Made by a program: the position numbers and the translations under genes. Positions 29,683 to 39,517 of a DNA stretch of 64,000 bases are shown here, piece after piece. Numbering within the stretch: position 1 is the stretch's first letter; each line of letters begins with the position of its first letter. The notes beneath the pieces are model-generated. The model did no database searches. It saw only the letters and a list, made by a program, of their open reading frames with translations, and was not told the origin of the DNA. Source of the DNA: Candidatus Nitrosopumilus limneticus (GTDB lineage: Archaea > Thermoproteota > Nitrososphaeria > Nitrososphaerales > Nitrosopumilaceae); the NCBI GenBank assembly GCA_022117465.1, contig JAHCGZ010000004.1:79355-143354 (forward strand). Reading direction: 5' to 3'.

Positions 29683-30180
29683 ATGCAAGTGATTTTAAGA
29701 CAATTAGGTAATTGTAGTATACGTAGAGCAGATCAAAGCGATCTAATCTCAGTTATGGAAATTAACCTCAAAACCTTACCTGAACATTATTCGGATTATT
29801 TCTATGAGTCCCTATTGCAGGAATTACCTGAAGCATTTTTGGTTGCAGAAATAGATGGTAAAATAGTTGGATATGAAATGTGTAAAACTGAATTTGGATT
29901 TTCAAATTTTAAAAAATTAGGTTTTGTAAAAAAAGGACATGTAGTTTCTATTGCTGTTCTTGATGAACACAGAAAAAAAGGAATTGGTAAAGCACTTGTT
30001 GAAGAATCTGTAATTGGTGTAAGGGGTAGGAATTGTGATGAATTTCACTTGGAAGTTAGATGTAGTAATACTGATGCTGTTAGTCTTTATGAAAAACTTG
30101 GATTTATAATTAAACAAGAACTTAATGCATATTACCGTGATGGAGAATCTGCATACTTAATGGCAATTGAATTAAATTGA
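29683..30180 (+). CDS. RimI-like N-acetyltransferase (GNAT)
   Basis: VSIAVLDEHRKKGIGKALVEESV acetyl-CoA motif; LEVRCSNTDAVSLYEKLGF. Confidence 0.88.
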   Translation: MQVILRQLGNCSIRRADQSDLISVMEINLKTLPEHYSDYFYESLLQELPEAFLVAEIDGKIVGYEMCKTEFGFSNFKKLGFVKKGHVVSIAVLDEHRKKGIGKALVEESVIGVRGRNCDEFHLEVRCSNTDAVSLYEKLGFIIKQELNAYYRDGESAYLMAIELN

Positions 30181-30923
30181 AAGTTGTAATAATTACTCTA
30201 ATTGCAGTTATCATAATAATTGGTTCATCAGCAAATATTTTTGGTACTGTTCTTGTATTTTTAGACAAGGATGTTTATGAAATCCCTACTCCTGAAAAAC
30301 CATTAACCATTTTTATTGATTCTCCTGGTAAGGTTACAATTTCTGTAAGTAATGGTGAAATTGCAACAGTTTTAGGTGAAACAACTTCTGGCGAATTTAC
30401 AATTTATCATGATGATTATAATTTTATTGAAGGTACAATGTTAATTGCAAATCACATTAATGATTACACTCTAAAAGAATGGACAGATGTTTCAACTTTT
30501 TCTAAAAATGCATCAACTGAATTTGCAAAAGAAATAACTAATGTAAAATCAGGTAATGGTGGAGGTTGTTTAATTGCAACAGCAACTTATGGTAGTGAGT
30601 TAGCTCCACAAGTACAACTGTTACGAGAAATTAGAGATAATCAATTACTAAACACCGAATCAGGTTCTGCATTTATGCAAACATTTAACGATATTTACTA
30701 TACATTTAGTCCAACAATAGCTGATTACGAAAGAGAAAATCCATATCTCAAAGAAGCAGTAAAGATTGCAATCACTCCAATGATTTCCACATTATCTCTA
30801 ATGGAAAATGCAAATTCAGAGTCTGAAGTTTTAGGAATTGGAATTTCTGTAATTGCATTAAATCTTGGAATGTATATTGGAATTCCAGCTATAGTTTTAA
30901 TCAGTATTAAAAAGAAATTTTGA
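30177..30923 (+). CDS. Exported/membrane protein with CFI-box-like C-terminal domain
   Basis: N-terminal hydrophobic signal; GGGCLIATATYGSELAPQVQLLREIRDNQLLNT... domain with terminal TM. Confidence 0.8.
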   Translation: MKVVIITLIAVIIIIGSSANIFGTVLVFLDKDVYEIPTPEKPLTIFIDSPGKVTISVSNGEIATVLGETTSGEFTIYHDDYNFIEGTMLIANHINDYTLKEWTDVSTFSKNASTEFAKEITNVKSGNGGGCLIATATYGSELAPQVQLLREIRDNQLLNTESGSAFMQTFNDIYYTFSPTIADYERENPYLKEAVKIAITPMISTLSLMENANSESEVLGIGISVIALNLGMYIGIPAIVLISIKKKF

Positions 30924-30962
30924 AAAGATAAACGATAAATAACTCACAAAAAGTTTTTTGAC

Positions 30963-31193
30963 ATGGACAAGCGTAAAGGTATGGGAACTTTAATTTTCAT
31001 ACTTTGTATTGGTGGATTCTTTGTTTATGCATACTTACTCATGTTATCTGAGTGGTCTCCAATTGTTTTACAACTATCTGTATTGATGGCAGTCGGAGGT
31101 ATTCTTGGAATTATTGCATGGATTGGATATGTAATGGCGACAACAAAACCCACATCCTCAACAATAACATCAGATGATGATTCATCTACTTAG
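30963..31193 (+). CDS. Small two-TM membrane protein
   Basis: 76-aa ORF with two hydrophobic segments. Confidence 0.7.
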   Translation: MDKRKGMGTLIFILCIGGFFVYAYLLMLSEWSPIVLQLSVLMAVGGILGIIAWIGYVMATTKPTSSTITSDDDSST

Positions 31194-32022
31194 TAATTTT
31201 AACATCTACAACTGTTTGATAATATCTAGGACCTACTGCTCTTACAATTTTTGAACTAAGAATTTCTGATTTGACTGTTGTAATTTTTTTATAATGTTCT
31301 TCAGTTAATTTTCCAGCTTGTAATTTTTTATCCGCATGAATGTGAGAATAATAATGAATTATTCCACCACTCTTTGTTGTATTTATTGCAGAATCTAAAA
31401 ATTCATCTGATCTTTCTGGTAATAGTGTCAATGTTCTATCTGATTTATTAATTAATTGTTCTTGAATAATTTTTGTTGCATCGCCATTAATTGAAATTAC
31501 TTTTCCTGCTAATTTGTTTAATGCAATATTTCTTTCACAAAGTTTTGATGCTACTGGATTTAAATCAAGACTATAAACAGTGCATTTTTTCTTTTTTGCA
31601 GCCATTATTGAAAACATTCCTACACCAGCAAACATGTTTACCATTGTTTCTCCATCTTGAGTTAATGTTGCAATTCTTTCTCTTTCTGTTGAAAGACGTG
31701 GTGAAAAAAATGCATTTGCAACGTCTACTATAAATTTACAGTTAAATTCTTTGTATTCTGTTTCAGTATTATCTTCGCCTGCAAGAATCTCAAGATTTCT
31801 TGTGCGAAAATCACCTTCTACAGGTGATGATTGATAAAATACACTTCTGACAATTTTAACTTCATTTAGTAATGTTTCACCAATAATTTTTTTCTTGGAT
31901 AACAATGAATCTGGTATTCTAACAATAATGATACTTCCTATTTGATCAAATGCTGAAAACAATTGATCACTTTCTTTTGATGTTAATACATTTTCTAGTG
32001 ATTTTTTTAACATTCGGGTCAA
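31186..32022 (-). CDS. Trm5/Tyw2-family tRNA methyltransferase
   Basis: VEGDFRTRNLEILAGED..., VNMFAGVGMFSIMAAKK SAM motif, SLDLNPVASKLCERNIALN. Confidence 0.85.
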   Translation of the reverse strand: MTRMLKKSLENVLTSKESDQLFSAFDQIGSIIIVRIPDSLLSKKKIIGETLLNEVKIVRSVFYQSSPVEGDFRTRNLEILAGEDNTETEYKEFNCKFIVDVANAFFSPRLSTERERIATLTQDGETMVNMFAGVGMFSIMAAKKKKCTVYSLDLNPVASKLCERNIALNKLAGKVISINGDATKIIQEQLINKSDRTLTLLPERSDEFLDSAINTTKSGGIIHYYSHIHADKKLQAGKLTEEHYKKITTVKSEILSSKIVRAVGPRYYQTVVDVKITK

Positions 32023-33806
32023 TGCTTGTAGTAAAAGTTTCCTGATGCTTTTTGATCCTTATCTAATCTACTCTCTATTTTGTTTACTCTTGGTCTTAGA
32101 CTTTTTTCATCTCTTCTAAATGACATGTCTAATGATTTTAGAAATCTATTCATTGCTTGTGATTTTGGCATAGGTGATGTAGCAGTTCCTGCTTTTCCTG
32201 ATTCTCCTTCAAATATCATCATTGAATCTGACACCAAATCCATTAATTGTAAATCATGATCAATTATTATTGCTGATTTGCCAAACGAACGAACAAATCT
32301 CTGTAAAAATTTTGCAACTGCAATTCTTTCCTCGATATCTAAAAATGCTGAAGGTTCATCTAATGCATATAAATCCACTTTTTGAATTAAACATGAAGCA
32401 ACGGCAATTTTTTGCAGTTCACCTCCTGAAAGATTTTTTACAGATTTATTGTATAGTTTTCTAATTTTTAGCGGTTCTAGAATTTGTTCTTCTTCTTGAC
32501 TTCCTTCAATAGGTCCACCGTTTGCTTTTTCTAAAAGTGCTATTACTTCTAAATCAATATCATTTTCTAGATATTGTGGTTTGTATGCTATTTTGATTTT
32601 TTTATCAATTGAACCAACATCTGGTTTTTGAATACCTGCAATCATTTTCATCATTGTAGTTTTTCCTAAAGCATTAGCTCCCATTATGCCTAAAACTTCT
32701 CCTTTTCTTATTTTTCCAGGCTCAATTGTTAATGTAAAAGAATCAAATTTCTTTTCTAGTTTTGGATAATTTACAATATCTGTACCTTCTTGGAAGATAT
32801 CTGTAGATGATGACGATACATCCATGGAAAACTTTTTCTCCCTAAATCTGACATTTTCATTTGGTAGATATCCATCAAGAAATACATTGATTCCAATTTT
32901 AGTTGATAAAATATTTGAAACAATTCCATATGCTGTTGATTCACCATATAATACTTCAATATAGTCACTAAGAAAATCAAGTAATGTTAGATCATGTTCT
33001 ACAACCATCACACTTTTTCCAATTTTTGCTAATCCTTGAATTACTCTTGCAACACCTATTCTTTGAAATACATCATTATATGAAGAGGGTTCATCAAAAA
33101 AGTAAAACTCTGTATCTTTTGATGCAGTTGCAGCTACTGCAATTCTTTGTAATTCTCCTCCACTAAGTTCTTTCAAATTTTGCTCCATGGAATTTTGTAA
33201 TCCTAATTCTCTAACTAATTCTCGAGTCATACCTCTTTCATCATATTTATCAAGTAATTCATTACCTGTACCGTCAAATGCTTCTGCAAGATGATGAATT
33301 TGTTGTGGTTTTATTGATGCACGTATTTGATTTTGTTCAATTTTTTGAAAATGTTGTTTTAATTCTGTTCCACTATAATGTTTAAAAATTTCGTCCCATT
33401 CTGGTGGATTTTCATATCTACCGAGATTTGGTTTAAGTTTTCCTGACAATATATTGACTACGGTACTTTTCCCCATTCCATTTCTTCCAAGTAATCCCAC
33501 AACCTCTCCTTTTCTTGGAGTTGGTAATTTGTATAATCTAAAAGAGTTAATTCCATATTGATGAATTTTGTCAGTGGCTAATTCACTTGCTAAATTTACA
33601 ATTGTAATAGCATCAAAAGGACATACTTTAACACATATTCCACATCCATTACAAACATTCTCATCAATTTGGGCTTTTTTTGACTCTTCATTAATTGTAA
33701 CACATTCTGCACCTGATTTGTTAACTGGACAATATTTTATACACTCTAATCCGCATTTTTGTGGCTGACATAGATCTTGATCCAATACCGCAACTCTATG
33801 TGTCAT
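32019..33806 (-). CDS. ABCE1/Rli1 ribosome-recycling ATPase
   Basis: N-terminal Fe-S cysteines CNGCGICVKVCPFDAI plus two ABC domains (GRNGMGKST, LSGGELQRIAVAA; LSGGELQKIAVAS). Confidence 0.96.
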   Translation of the reverse strand: MTHRVAVLDQDLCQPQKCGLECIKYCPVNKSGAECVTINEESKKAQIDENVCNGCGICVKVCPFDAITIVNLASELATDKIHQYGINSFRLYKLPTPRKGEVVGLLGRNGMGKSTVVNILSGKLKPNLGRYENPPEWDEIFKHYSGTELKQHFQKIEQNQIRASIKPQQIHHLAEAFDGTGNELLDKYDERGMTRELVRELGLQNSMEQNLKELSGGELQRIAVAATASKDTEFYFFDEPSSYNDVFQRIGVARVIQGLAKIGKSVMVVEHDLTLLDFLSDYIEVLYGESTAYGIVSNILSTKIGINVFLDGYLPNENVRFREKKFSMDVSSSSTDIFQEGTDIVNYPKLEKKFDSFTLTIEPGKIRKGEVLGIMGANALGKTTMMKMIAGIQKPDVGSIDKKIKIAYKPQYLENDIDLEVIALLEKANGGPIEGSQEEEQILEPLKIRKLYNKSVKNLSGGELQKIAVASCLIQKVDLYALDEPSAFLDIEERIAVAKFLQRFVRSFGKSAIIIDHDLQLMDLVSDSMMIFEGESGKAGTATSPMPKSQAMNRFLKSLDMSFRRDEKSLRPRVNKIESRLDKDQKASGNFYYKH

Positions 33807-33901
33807 AGAGTTAATCGATAGTTTCTTTGCTTTATACCTATTTTGAGAAGATTTTCAATCTGTCGTTACGTTAATACATTAGAATTATGGAATGATTTAC
33901 A

Positions 33902-34018
33902 AGCCGGCCATAGCGTCAGGGTGCGACCTAATCCCATTCCGAACTTAGAAGTCAAACCTGATGTCGCTGTTGTGGTACTAAGATGCGAGAGCTCTTGGGA
34001 AGCAACAGTGCTGGCATT
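33902..34018 (+). rRNA. rrf: 5S ribosomal RNA
   Basis: gccggccatagcg...gggtgcgacctaatcccattccgaacttagaagtcaa...gctggc, with complementary ends. Confidence 0.9.
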
Positions 34019-34072
34019 TTAAATTTTAAAAAAATCTTTTAATACCTATTTTATTTGATTGAATTGATTTTA

Positions 34073-34201
34073 ATGCCAAATTGTAGTGTTTGTGGAGAAA
34101 AATGTGACAATGATATTAGATTGCTAAATCACATGATGGAAAAACATGGATGGAGAAATCCAAATGTTGGAACACCTGATAGAAATAGCAGGGGTTACTA
34201 A
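34073..34201 (+). CDS. Small C2H2-like zinc-finger protein (42 aa), absent from the ORF track
   Basis: Hand translation MPNCSVCGEKCDNDIRLLNHMMEKHGWRNPNVGTPDRNSRGY. Confidence 0.75.
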   Translation: MPNCSVCGEKCDNDIRLLNHMMEKHGWRNPNVGTPDRNSRGY

Positions 34202-34203
34202 TT

Positions 34204-35679
34204 TTATAATTTTTGTAAATAATCTAAAATTAATCTTACACCAAAACCTGTAGCACCATTTGGATTGTATGGTTTTGTTTTTGTTGCTGCTCCTTGAGTC
34301 CATGCAACACCTGCGATATCTAGATGTGCCCATGGTGTATCTTCTATTGCACTTTTCAAAAATGCAGCAGCTGTTATAGTTCCTGCTGCTTTTCCAATAC
34401 CTACATTTTTGATATCTGCAACATCTGATTTTATCATATCCATATAGTCTTGTGTTAATGGTAATTCCCAAATTTCTTCTGTTGTTGTTTTGGAAGAGTC
34501 TATAATTTTTTTTGTTAACTGCTGATTGTTTGATATAATTGCAGCTACATTGTTTCCTAATGCAACAATACATGCTCCTGTTAAAGTTGCAAAATCAATA
34601 ATTGCTTTTGGTGAATATTGTTTTTCACCATATGCTAAAGCATCTGCTAAAATGAGCCTACCTTCAGCATCCGTATTTAGAATTTCTGCAGTTTTTCCGT
34701 TGTATAATTTTATAATATCTCCTGGCCTATATGCTTCTCCTCCTGGCATGTTTTCTACTGATGGAATGATTCCAACTATGTTAATTGGTAATTTTAATTC
34801 TGAAACTGATTTCATTATTCCTAACACTGTACATCCACCACATTTATCAAATTTCATTTCATCCATACTTTGTCCTGGTTTTAATGAAATTCCACCAGTG
34901 TCAAACGTAACTGCTTTTCCAACTAAAACAATTGGTTTTTGATTTTTGGGTCCATGATTATGTTCTATTACAATCAATTTTGGTTCGTTTTTACTTCCCT
35001 TACCTACCGATGTAATTCCTCCAAAGCCTTTTTTCATTAATTCTGGTTGTGAAATTATAATACATTTCATTTTATTCTTTTTAGAAATGTCTTTAGCAAA
35101 ATTTGCTAATGTTGTAGGTGTGCATTCATTTGGAGGTAAATTTGAAATACTTTTAGTAAATATTGCACCTTCTGCAACTATTTCAGCAATTTTTATTGCT
35201 TTAGAAATTTTATTTGATTTAGAAACTATAATTGTCATGTCTGGTGATTTGTTTGCTTTTTCTGTTTTGAATTTATCAAATTTGTATAATGACATCTTTA
35301 CACCTTCTATAATTTGAGAAACTGATGAGATTGGATCATTTACAAAAGTGGGTGGTACTATAATTGAAAATTCTTTTAATTTTAATTCTCTTGCTTTCTG
35401 TGCAATTTTACCTGAAACAAATCTTATAGTATCTTGTGTTAAATTTTCTTTTTTACCAATACCGGCAACTAGTATTCTTTGAGCCTGCTTTTTATCTGGC
35501 ATTGGAATAATTGTTAATACTCCTAACTTACCATCCATGTCTTTTACAGATTGATTAATTAAATATGATATTTTTGTATCAAATTTTGGTAATCCAAAAA
35601 CTTTGTTAGAATTTTCAAATACAAATCCACATAAAAGTTCCGTTTTTATTTTAATAGAATTTTCAGTTTTAATCTTCAT
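34204..35679 (-). CDS. pepA: Leucyl aminopeptidase (M17)
   Basis: NTDAEGRLILADAL and VGKAVTFDTGGISLKPG motifs. Confidence 0.94.
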   Translation of the reverse strand: MKIKTENSIKIKTELLCGFVFENSNKVFGLPKFDTKISYLINQSVKDMDGKLGVLTIIPMPDKKQAQRILVAGIGKKENLTQDTIRFVSGKIAQKARELKLKEFSIIVPPTFVNDPISSVSQIIEGVKMSLYKFDKFKTEKANKSPDMTIIVSKSNKISKAIKIAEIVAEGAIFTKSISNLPPNECTPTTLANFAKDISKKNKMKCIIISQPELMKKGFGGITSVGKGSKNEPKLIVIEHNHGPKNQKPIVLVGKAVTFDTGGISLKPGQSMDEMKFDKCGGCTVLGIMKSVSELKLPINIVGIIPSVENMPGGEAYRPGDIIKLYNGKTAEILNTDAEGRLILADALAYGEKQYSPKAIIDFATLTGACIVALGNNVAAIISNNQQLTKKIIDSSKTTTEEIWELPLTQDYMDMIKSDVADIKNVGIGKAAGTITAAAFLKSAIEDTPWAHLDIAGVAWTQGAATKTKPYNPNGATGFGVRLILDYLQKL

Positions 35680-35716
35680 GATAAAATCTTGTTTTTTAAA
35701 GTATTATTTAGATTTT

Positions 35717-36094
35717 CTATAAGTCAATTTTTTTACTATTTGTAATGAGTGAAAATGATCTAACAAATACTGCTTTGGCACTCTTACAATCATTACTACA
35801 AATATTATCCATTTGAGTAAATTTTCTCTTTCTTGATTTTGTTGAAAAAATTACTTTGATTACTGGAAATAACGCTGCTCTTCCTCCACTTGCTGTTTTT
35901 TCATTAATAAACCAAAACATCTCTAATGCTGATTCATCCAAAATTTCATTTCTAATTTTTATTCCAAAATTTGAATAGTGTCCAACCATTGTAATTCTAC
36001 CTTTTGCTAAAAAATTTACAATTTTTGCAAATTTTATACAAACATAACATTGATCATCAAAAAGTACAATTGGAATTTCATCCTTAATTTCCAT
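35717..36094 (-). CDS. DCC-family (DUF393) thiol-disulfide oxidoreductase-like protein
   Basis: VLFDDQCYVCIKFAKIVNF (DxxCxxC) N-terminal motif. Confidence 0.7.
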   Translation of the reverse strand: MEIKDEIPIVLFDDQCYVCIKFAKIVNFLAKGRITMVGHYSNFGIKIRNEILDESALEMFWFINEKTASGGRAALFPVIKVIFSTKSRKRKFTQMDNICSNDCKSAKAVFVRSFSLITNSKKIDL

Positions 36095-36169
36095 AATTAT
36101 GTGTGATTGGGATCAAATTAAAATTTTACAGAAGTAGATTTTTATTCGATTTATGGTAATACGTCACAG

Positions 36170-37837
36170 ATGGGTCTAAATTATTATCAAATTAAAAAAA
36201 ATATTCTAAGGGCTCGTAAATTAGTAATCAAGGCAACTAATACCGCCGGTTCTGGTCATCCTGGTGGCTCTTTTTCGATGGCTGAAATTTTAGGGTGTTT
36301 ATTTAACAAACATTTGAAATTTGATGCCCAAAACCCACAATGGGAAGATAGAGATCGTTTGGTGTTATCAAAAGGCCATGCTGCTCCTGGATTATTTTCT
36401 AACATGGCAGTTGCAGGATATTTTCCAGAATCTGAAATTGAAACTTTAAGAAAATTTGGCAGTAGGTTGCAGGGACACCCTGATTTAAAATGTCCTGGAG
36501 TTGAATTTTGTGGAGGCTCATTAGGTACTGGTTTATCTTATTCTGTTGGAATTGCACTAGCTGCAAAAATTGATTCTAAAGATCATCATGTCTATACAAT
36601 TATTGGAGATGGTGAAACAGACGAGGGTCAAGTATGGGAAGCTGCTATGACAGCTTCAAAATACAAAGTTGATAATCTAACAGTTTTTCTTGATAGGAAT
36701 TTTATTCAACAGGATTCTTACACTGAAAAAATAATGCCTCTAGATAAAAAATTAGAAGGTGATGATATTAGCGAAATGTGGAAGGATGCTTCAAGATGGA
36801 AAACTGGAGATAAATGGAGATCGTTTGGTTGGAATGTTCTTGACATTGATGGACACAGAATTGAACAAATTGATGCAGCAATAAGCAAAGCTAATGTTAC
36901 TAAAGGAGTTCCTACAATAATTATTTCAAGAACAATCAAAGGTAAGTCTTTGGAACATATGGAAGATAATCCTGAGTGGCATGGCAAGGCACCTGATTCT
37001 GATATTTTACCTATCATTAATTTTGAATTAGATTCTCAATTTTTGATTGCCCCATCTATTATTGCAGGTAATATGTCTAATTTAGAAAATGAAGTTAAAC
37101 GATGCGCAACTGGCAGATCTGATTTAATTCATCTTGATGTAATGGATGGTCAATTTGTTCCAACTAAAACTTTTGATCACAATAAAATCAAAGAACTAAG
37201 ACCACTTACTGTTATTCCATTTGATACTCATCTTATGATTAATGAACCTGAGAAACATGTTAAAGATTACATCGATGCAGGAAGTGATATTGTAACAGTT
37301 CATGCTGAAGTAACTAATGAATCTAGTTTTGGAGAAATTCATGATATTTTAAAACAACATCAAGTAGGAATTGGATTTGCAGTTAATCCTGATACTGAAT
37401 TACCTGAATGGTCTTACAAATTTTTGTCTACATTAGATCAGCTAATAGTAATGTCTGTAGTTCCTGGAAAATCTGGTCAGAAATACATTGAAGAAACTCA
37501 TGCTAAAATGGTTAGACTCAATTCTATTCTTAGCGAACATAATTTTTCAGGATGTATTGAGGCTGATGGAGGTATAAATATTGAAAATATTGGATCTGTT
37601 TTTGCAGACGGTGCGCGTGTCTTTGTTGGAGGTGGAGCTATTGTTGGACAACAAGATGTTAGAGGAGCAATCAAAGATTTTAGAAACGCAGTTTTAAAAT
37701 CAAGAAGACATATGTTGCTTGATAAAGCAAATCAATTGGGAGGTTCTGATTTAGTCAATAAATGGATTGGATTGCATATTATTGGTGAAAAACAAGAAGA
37801 AATTAAAAAAATCGCACAGGAGGCAGGATATCTTTGA
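36170..37837 (+). CDS. Transketolase N-terminal domain fused to ribulose-phosphate 3-epimerase
   Basis: TK: GSGHPGGSFSMAEI, GDGETDEGQVWEAAM; Rpe: IAPSIIAGNMSNL, HLDVMDGQFVPTKTF, SVVPGKSGQKYI, EADGGINIENI. Confidence 0.92.
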   Translation: MGLNYYQIKKNILRARKLVIKATNTAGSGHPGGSFSMAEILGCLFNKHLKFDAQNPQWEDRDRLVLSKGHAAPGLFSNMAVAGYFPESEIETLRKFGSRLQGHPDLKCPGVEFCGGSLGTGLSYSVGIALAAKIDSKDHHVYTIIGDGETDEGQVWEAAMTASKYKVDNLTVFLDRNFIQQDSYTEKIMPLDKKLEGDDISEMWKDASRWKTGDKWRSFGWNVLDIDGHRIEQIDAAISKANVTKGVPTIIISRTIKGKSLEHMEDNPEWHGKAPDSDILPIINFELDSQFLIAPSIIAGNMSNLENEVKRCATGRSDLIHLDVMDGQFVPTKTFDHNKIKELRPLTVIPFDTHLMINEPEKHVKDYIDAGSDIVTVHAEVTNESSFGEIHDILKQHQVGIGFAVNPDTELPEWSYKFLSTLDQLIVMSVVPGKSGQKYIEETHAKMVRLNSILSEHNFSGCIEADGGINIENIGSVFADGARVFVGGGAIVGQQDVRGAIKDFRNAVLKSRRHMLLDKANQLGGSDLVNKWIGLHIIGEKQEEIKKIAQEAGYL

Positions 37838-38808
37838 ATGAACCAATCATGACCGACATGCGTTCAGAATATTCAAAGACATTAATTCAAGTTGGACTTG
37901 ATAATCCTAACGTTGTAGTTTTAGGTGCTGATACAACTGATTCATTAAAGACTTCTGAATTTGGTAAAAAATTTCCTGACAGATTTTTCAATGTAGGTAT
38001 AGCTGAGGCAAATCTTGTAACTATTTCTGCTGGATTAGCTGCATCTGGAAAAATTTCTTTTGCAAGTACTTATGCGATATTTTTACCTGGAAGAGCAGTT
38101 GATCAAATTCGAAACAACATTGCATATCCTTCACCTCCTGGAAAAAAAGGACTAAATGTAAAATTGGTTACATCGCATGGCGGATTATCTGTTGGACCTG
38201 ATGGTGGTTCACATCAACAAATTGAAGACATTGCAATTATGAGGGTAATTCCAAATTTCCGAGTTTTTATTCCCGCTGATACTATTTCTGTTTCAAAATT
38301 AACCCATTTGATGGCATCTGAATATGGACCATTTTACATGAGAATGGCAAGATCAAAAACACCTATTGTACATTCAGAATCTCAAGAATTTAAAATTGGT
38401 AAAGGAATTACCTTAAGAGATGGTTCTGATTGTACTATTGCTGCATGTGGAATTACAGTTAGAATGGCATTAGAGGCAGCAGAGATGTTGCAACAAGATG
38501 GTATTTCTTGTAGAGTTTTAGATATATTTTCAATCAAACCTATTGATAATGAAATTTTAGAAAAGGCTGCACGAGAAACTGGTTGTATTGTTACCACTGA
38601 GGAGCATAATATTCTTGGAGGTATGGGCTCAGCAGTAGCAGAATCTGTATCTGAATCATATCCTGTACCTATCAATAGAATTGGAGCCCAAGATATGTTT
38701 GGAGAATCTGCACGAGATTCTGAAATTCCTTTACTTTTAGAGAAGCACGGAATTACATCTTTTAATATGGCAAAACAAGCAAAAGAATTAAGGAGTAAAA
38801 AATTATGA
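37834..38808 (+). CDS. Transketolase C-terminal subunit
   Basis: RFFNVGIAEANLVTISAGLAASGK; TTEEHNILGGMGSAVAE. Confidence 0.93.
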   Translation: MNEPIMTDMRSEYSKTLIQVGLDNPNVVVLGADTTDSLKTSEFGKKFPDRFFNVGIAEANLVTISAGLAASGKISFASTYAIFLPGRAVDQIRNNIAYPSPPGKKGLNVKLVTSHGGLSVGPDGGSHQQIEDIAIMRVIPNFRVFIPADTISVSKLTHLMASEYGPFYMRMARSKTPIVHSESQEFKIGKGITLRDGSDCTIAACGITVRMALEAAEMLQQDGISCRVLDIFSIKPIDNEILEKAARETGCIVTTEEHNILGGMGSAVAESVSESYPVPINRIGAQDMFGESARDSEIPLLLEKHGITSFNMAKQAKELRSKKL

Positions 38809-39470
38809 AAATTTTTCTTGATACTGCTAATTTAGAATCTATAAAAAAATTTAATGATATGGGTTTGTTAGATGGTATTACAACAAATCCTTCTTTGTTG
38901 TCAAAAGAAGGTGGTGATCCAAAAAATGCCATGAAAGAAATTACAAAAATTATTCACGGTGATGTAAGTTTAGAAGTTGTTAGTACTGAATATTCTGGAA
39001 TGATGGAAGAAGGTAAGCGTCTTCGTGCATATGGTGAGAACGTTGTTGTTAAAGTTCCAATGACTCCTGACGGTCTTAAAGCATGTAAATCTTTTTCATC
39101 TCAGGGAATTCCTGTAAATGTTACTTTGATATTTTCTGCAAATCAAGCTTTACTTGCTGCAAAATCTGGAGCAAAATATGTTAGTCCATTTATTGGAAGA
39201 TTAGATGATATTGGTCAAGATGGAATGAATTTGATTAAAGAAATTAAAGAAATTTTTTCAAATTATGCTTTTAAAACTCAAATTCTTGTTGCAAGTGTTC
39301 GTCATCCGTTACATGTAATTGATGCAGCAAAGATTGGTGCTGATGTAGTTACATTACCTCCAGACGTTTTAGATAAAATGCTTCAACATCCTTTGACAAA
39401 AATTGGGTTAGATAATTTTCTTGCAGATTGGGAAAAACTAAAACAAAAAAATCTTGATACTAAGATATAA
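38805..39470 (+). CDS. tal: Transaldolase / fructose-6-phosphate aldolase family
   Basis: MKIFLDTANLESIKKFNDMGLLDGITTNPSLL; VNVTLIFSANQA. Confidence 0.94.
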   Translation: MKIFLDTANLESIKKFNDMGLLDGITTNPSLLSKEGGDPKNAMKEITKIIHGDVSLEVVSTEYSGMMEEGKRLRAYGENVVVKVPMTPDGLKACKSFSSQGIPVNVTLIFSANQALLAAKSGAKYVSPFIGRLDDIGQDGMNLIKEIKEIFSNYAFKTQILVASVRHPLHVIDAAKIGADVVTLPPDVLDKMLQHPLTKIGLDNFLADWEKLKQKNLDTKI

Positions 39471-39517
39471 CGAATGTTATAAAAATATAAGAAAAATAAA
39501 ATCCAAAAAGGAGTTTA

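Noticed and set aside
34124-34573. 149-aa minus-strand ORF MYCCIRKQCSCNYIK...
   Set aside because: Out-of-frame shadow of pepA; low-complexity Cys/Asn/Arg composition, overlaps convincing M17 coding sequence
34526-34942. 138-aa plus-strand ORF antisense to pepA
   Set aside because: Antisense frame of a well-supported gene; no own motif
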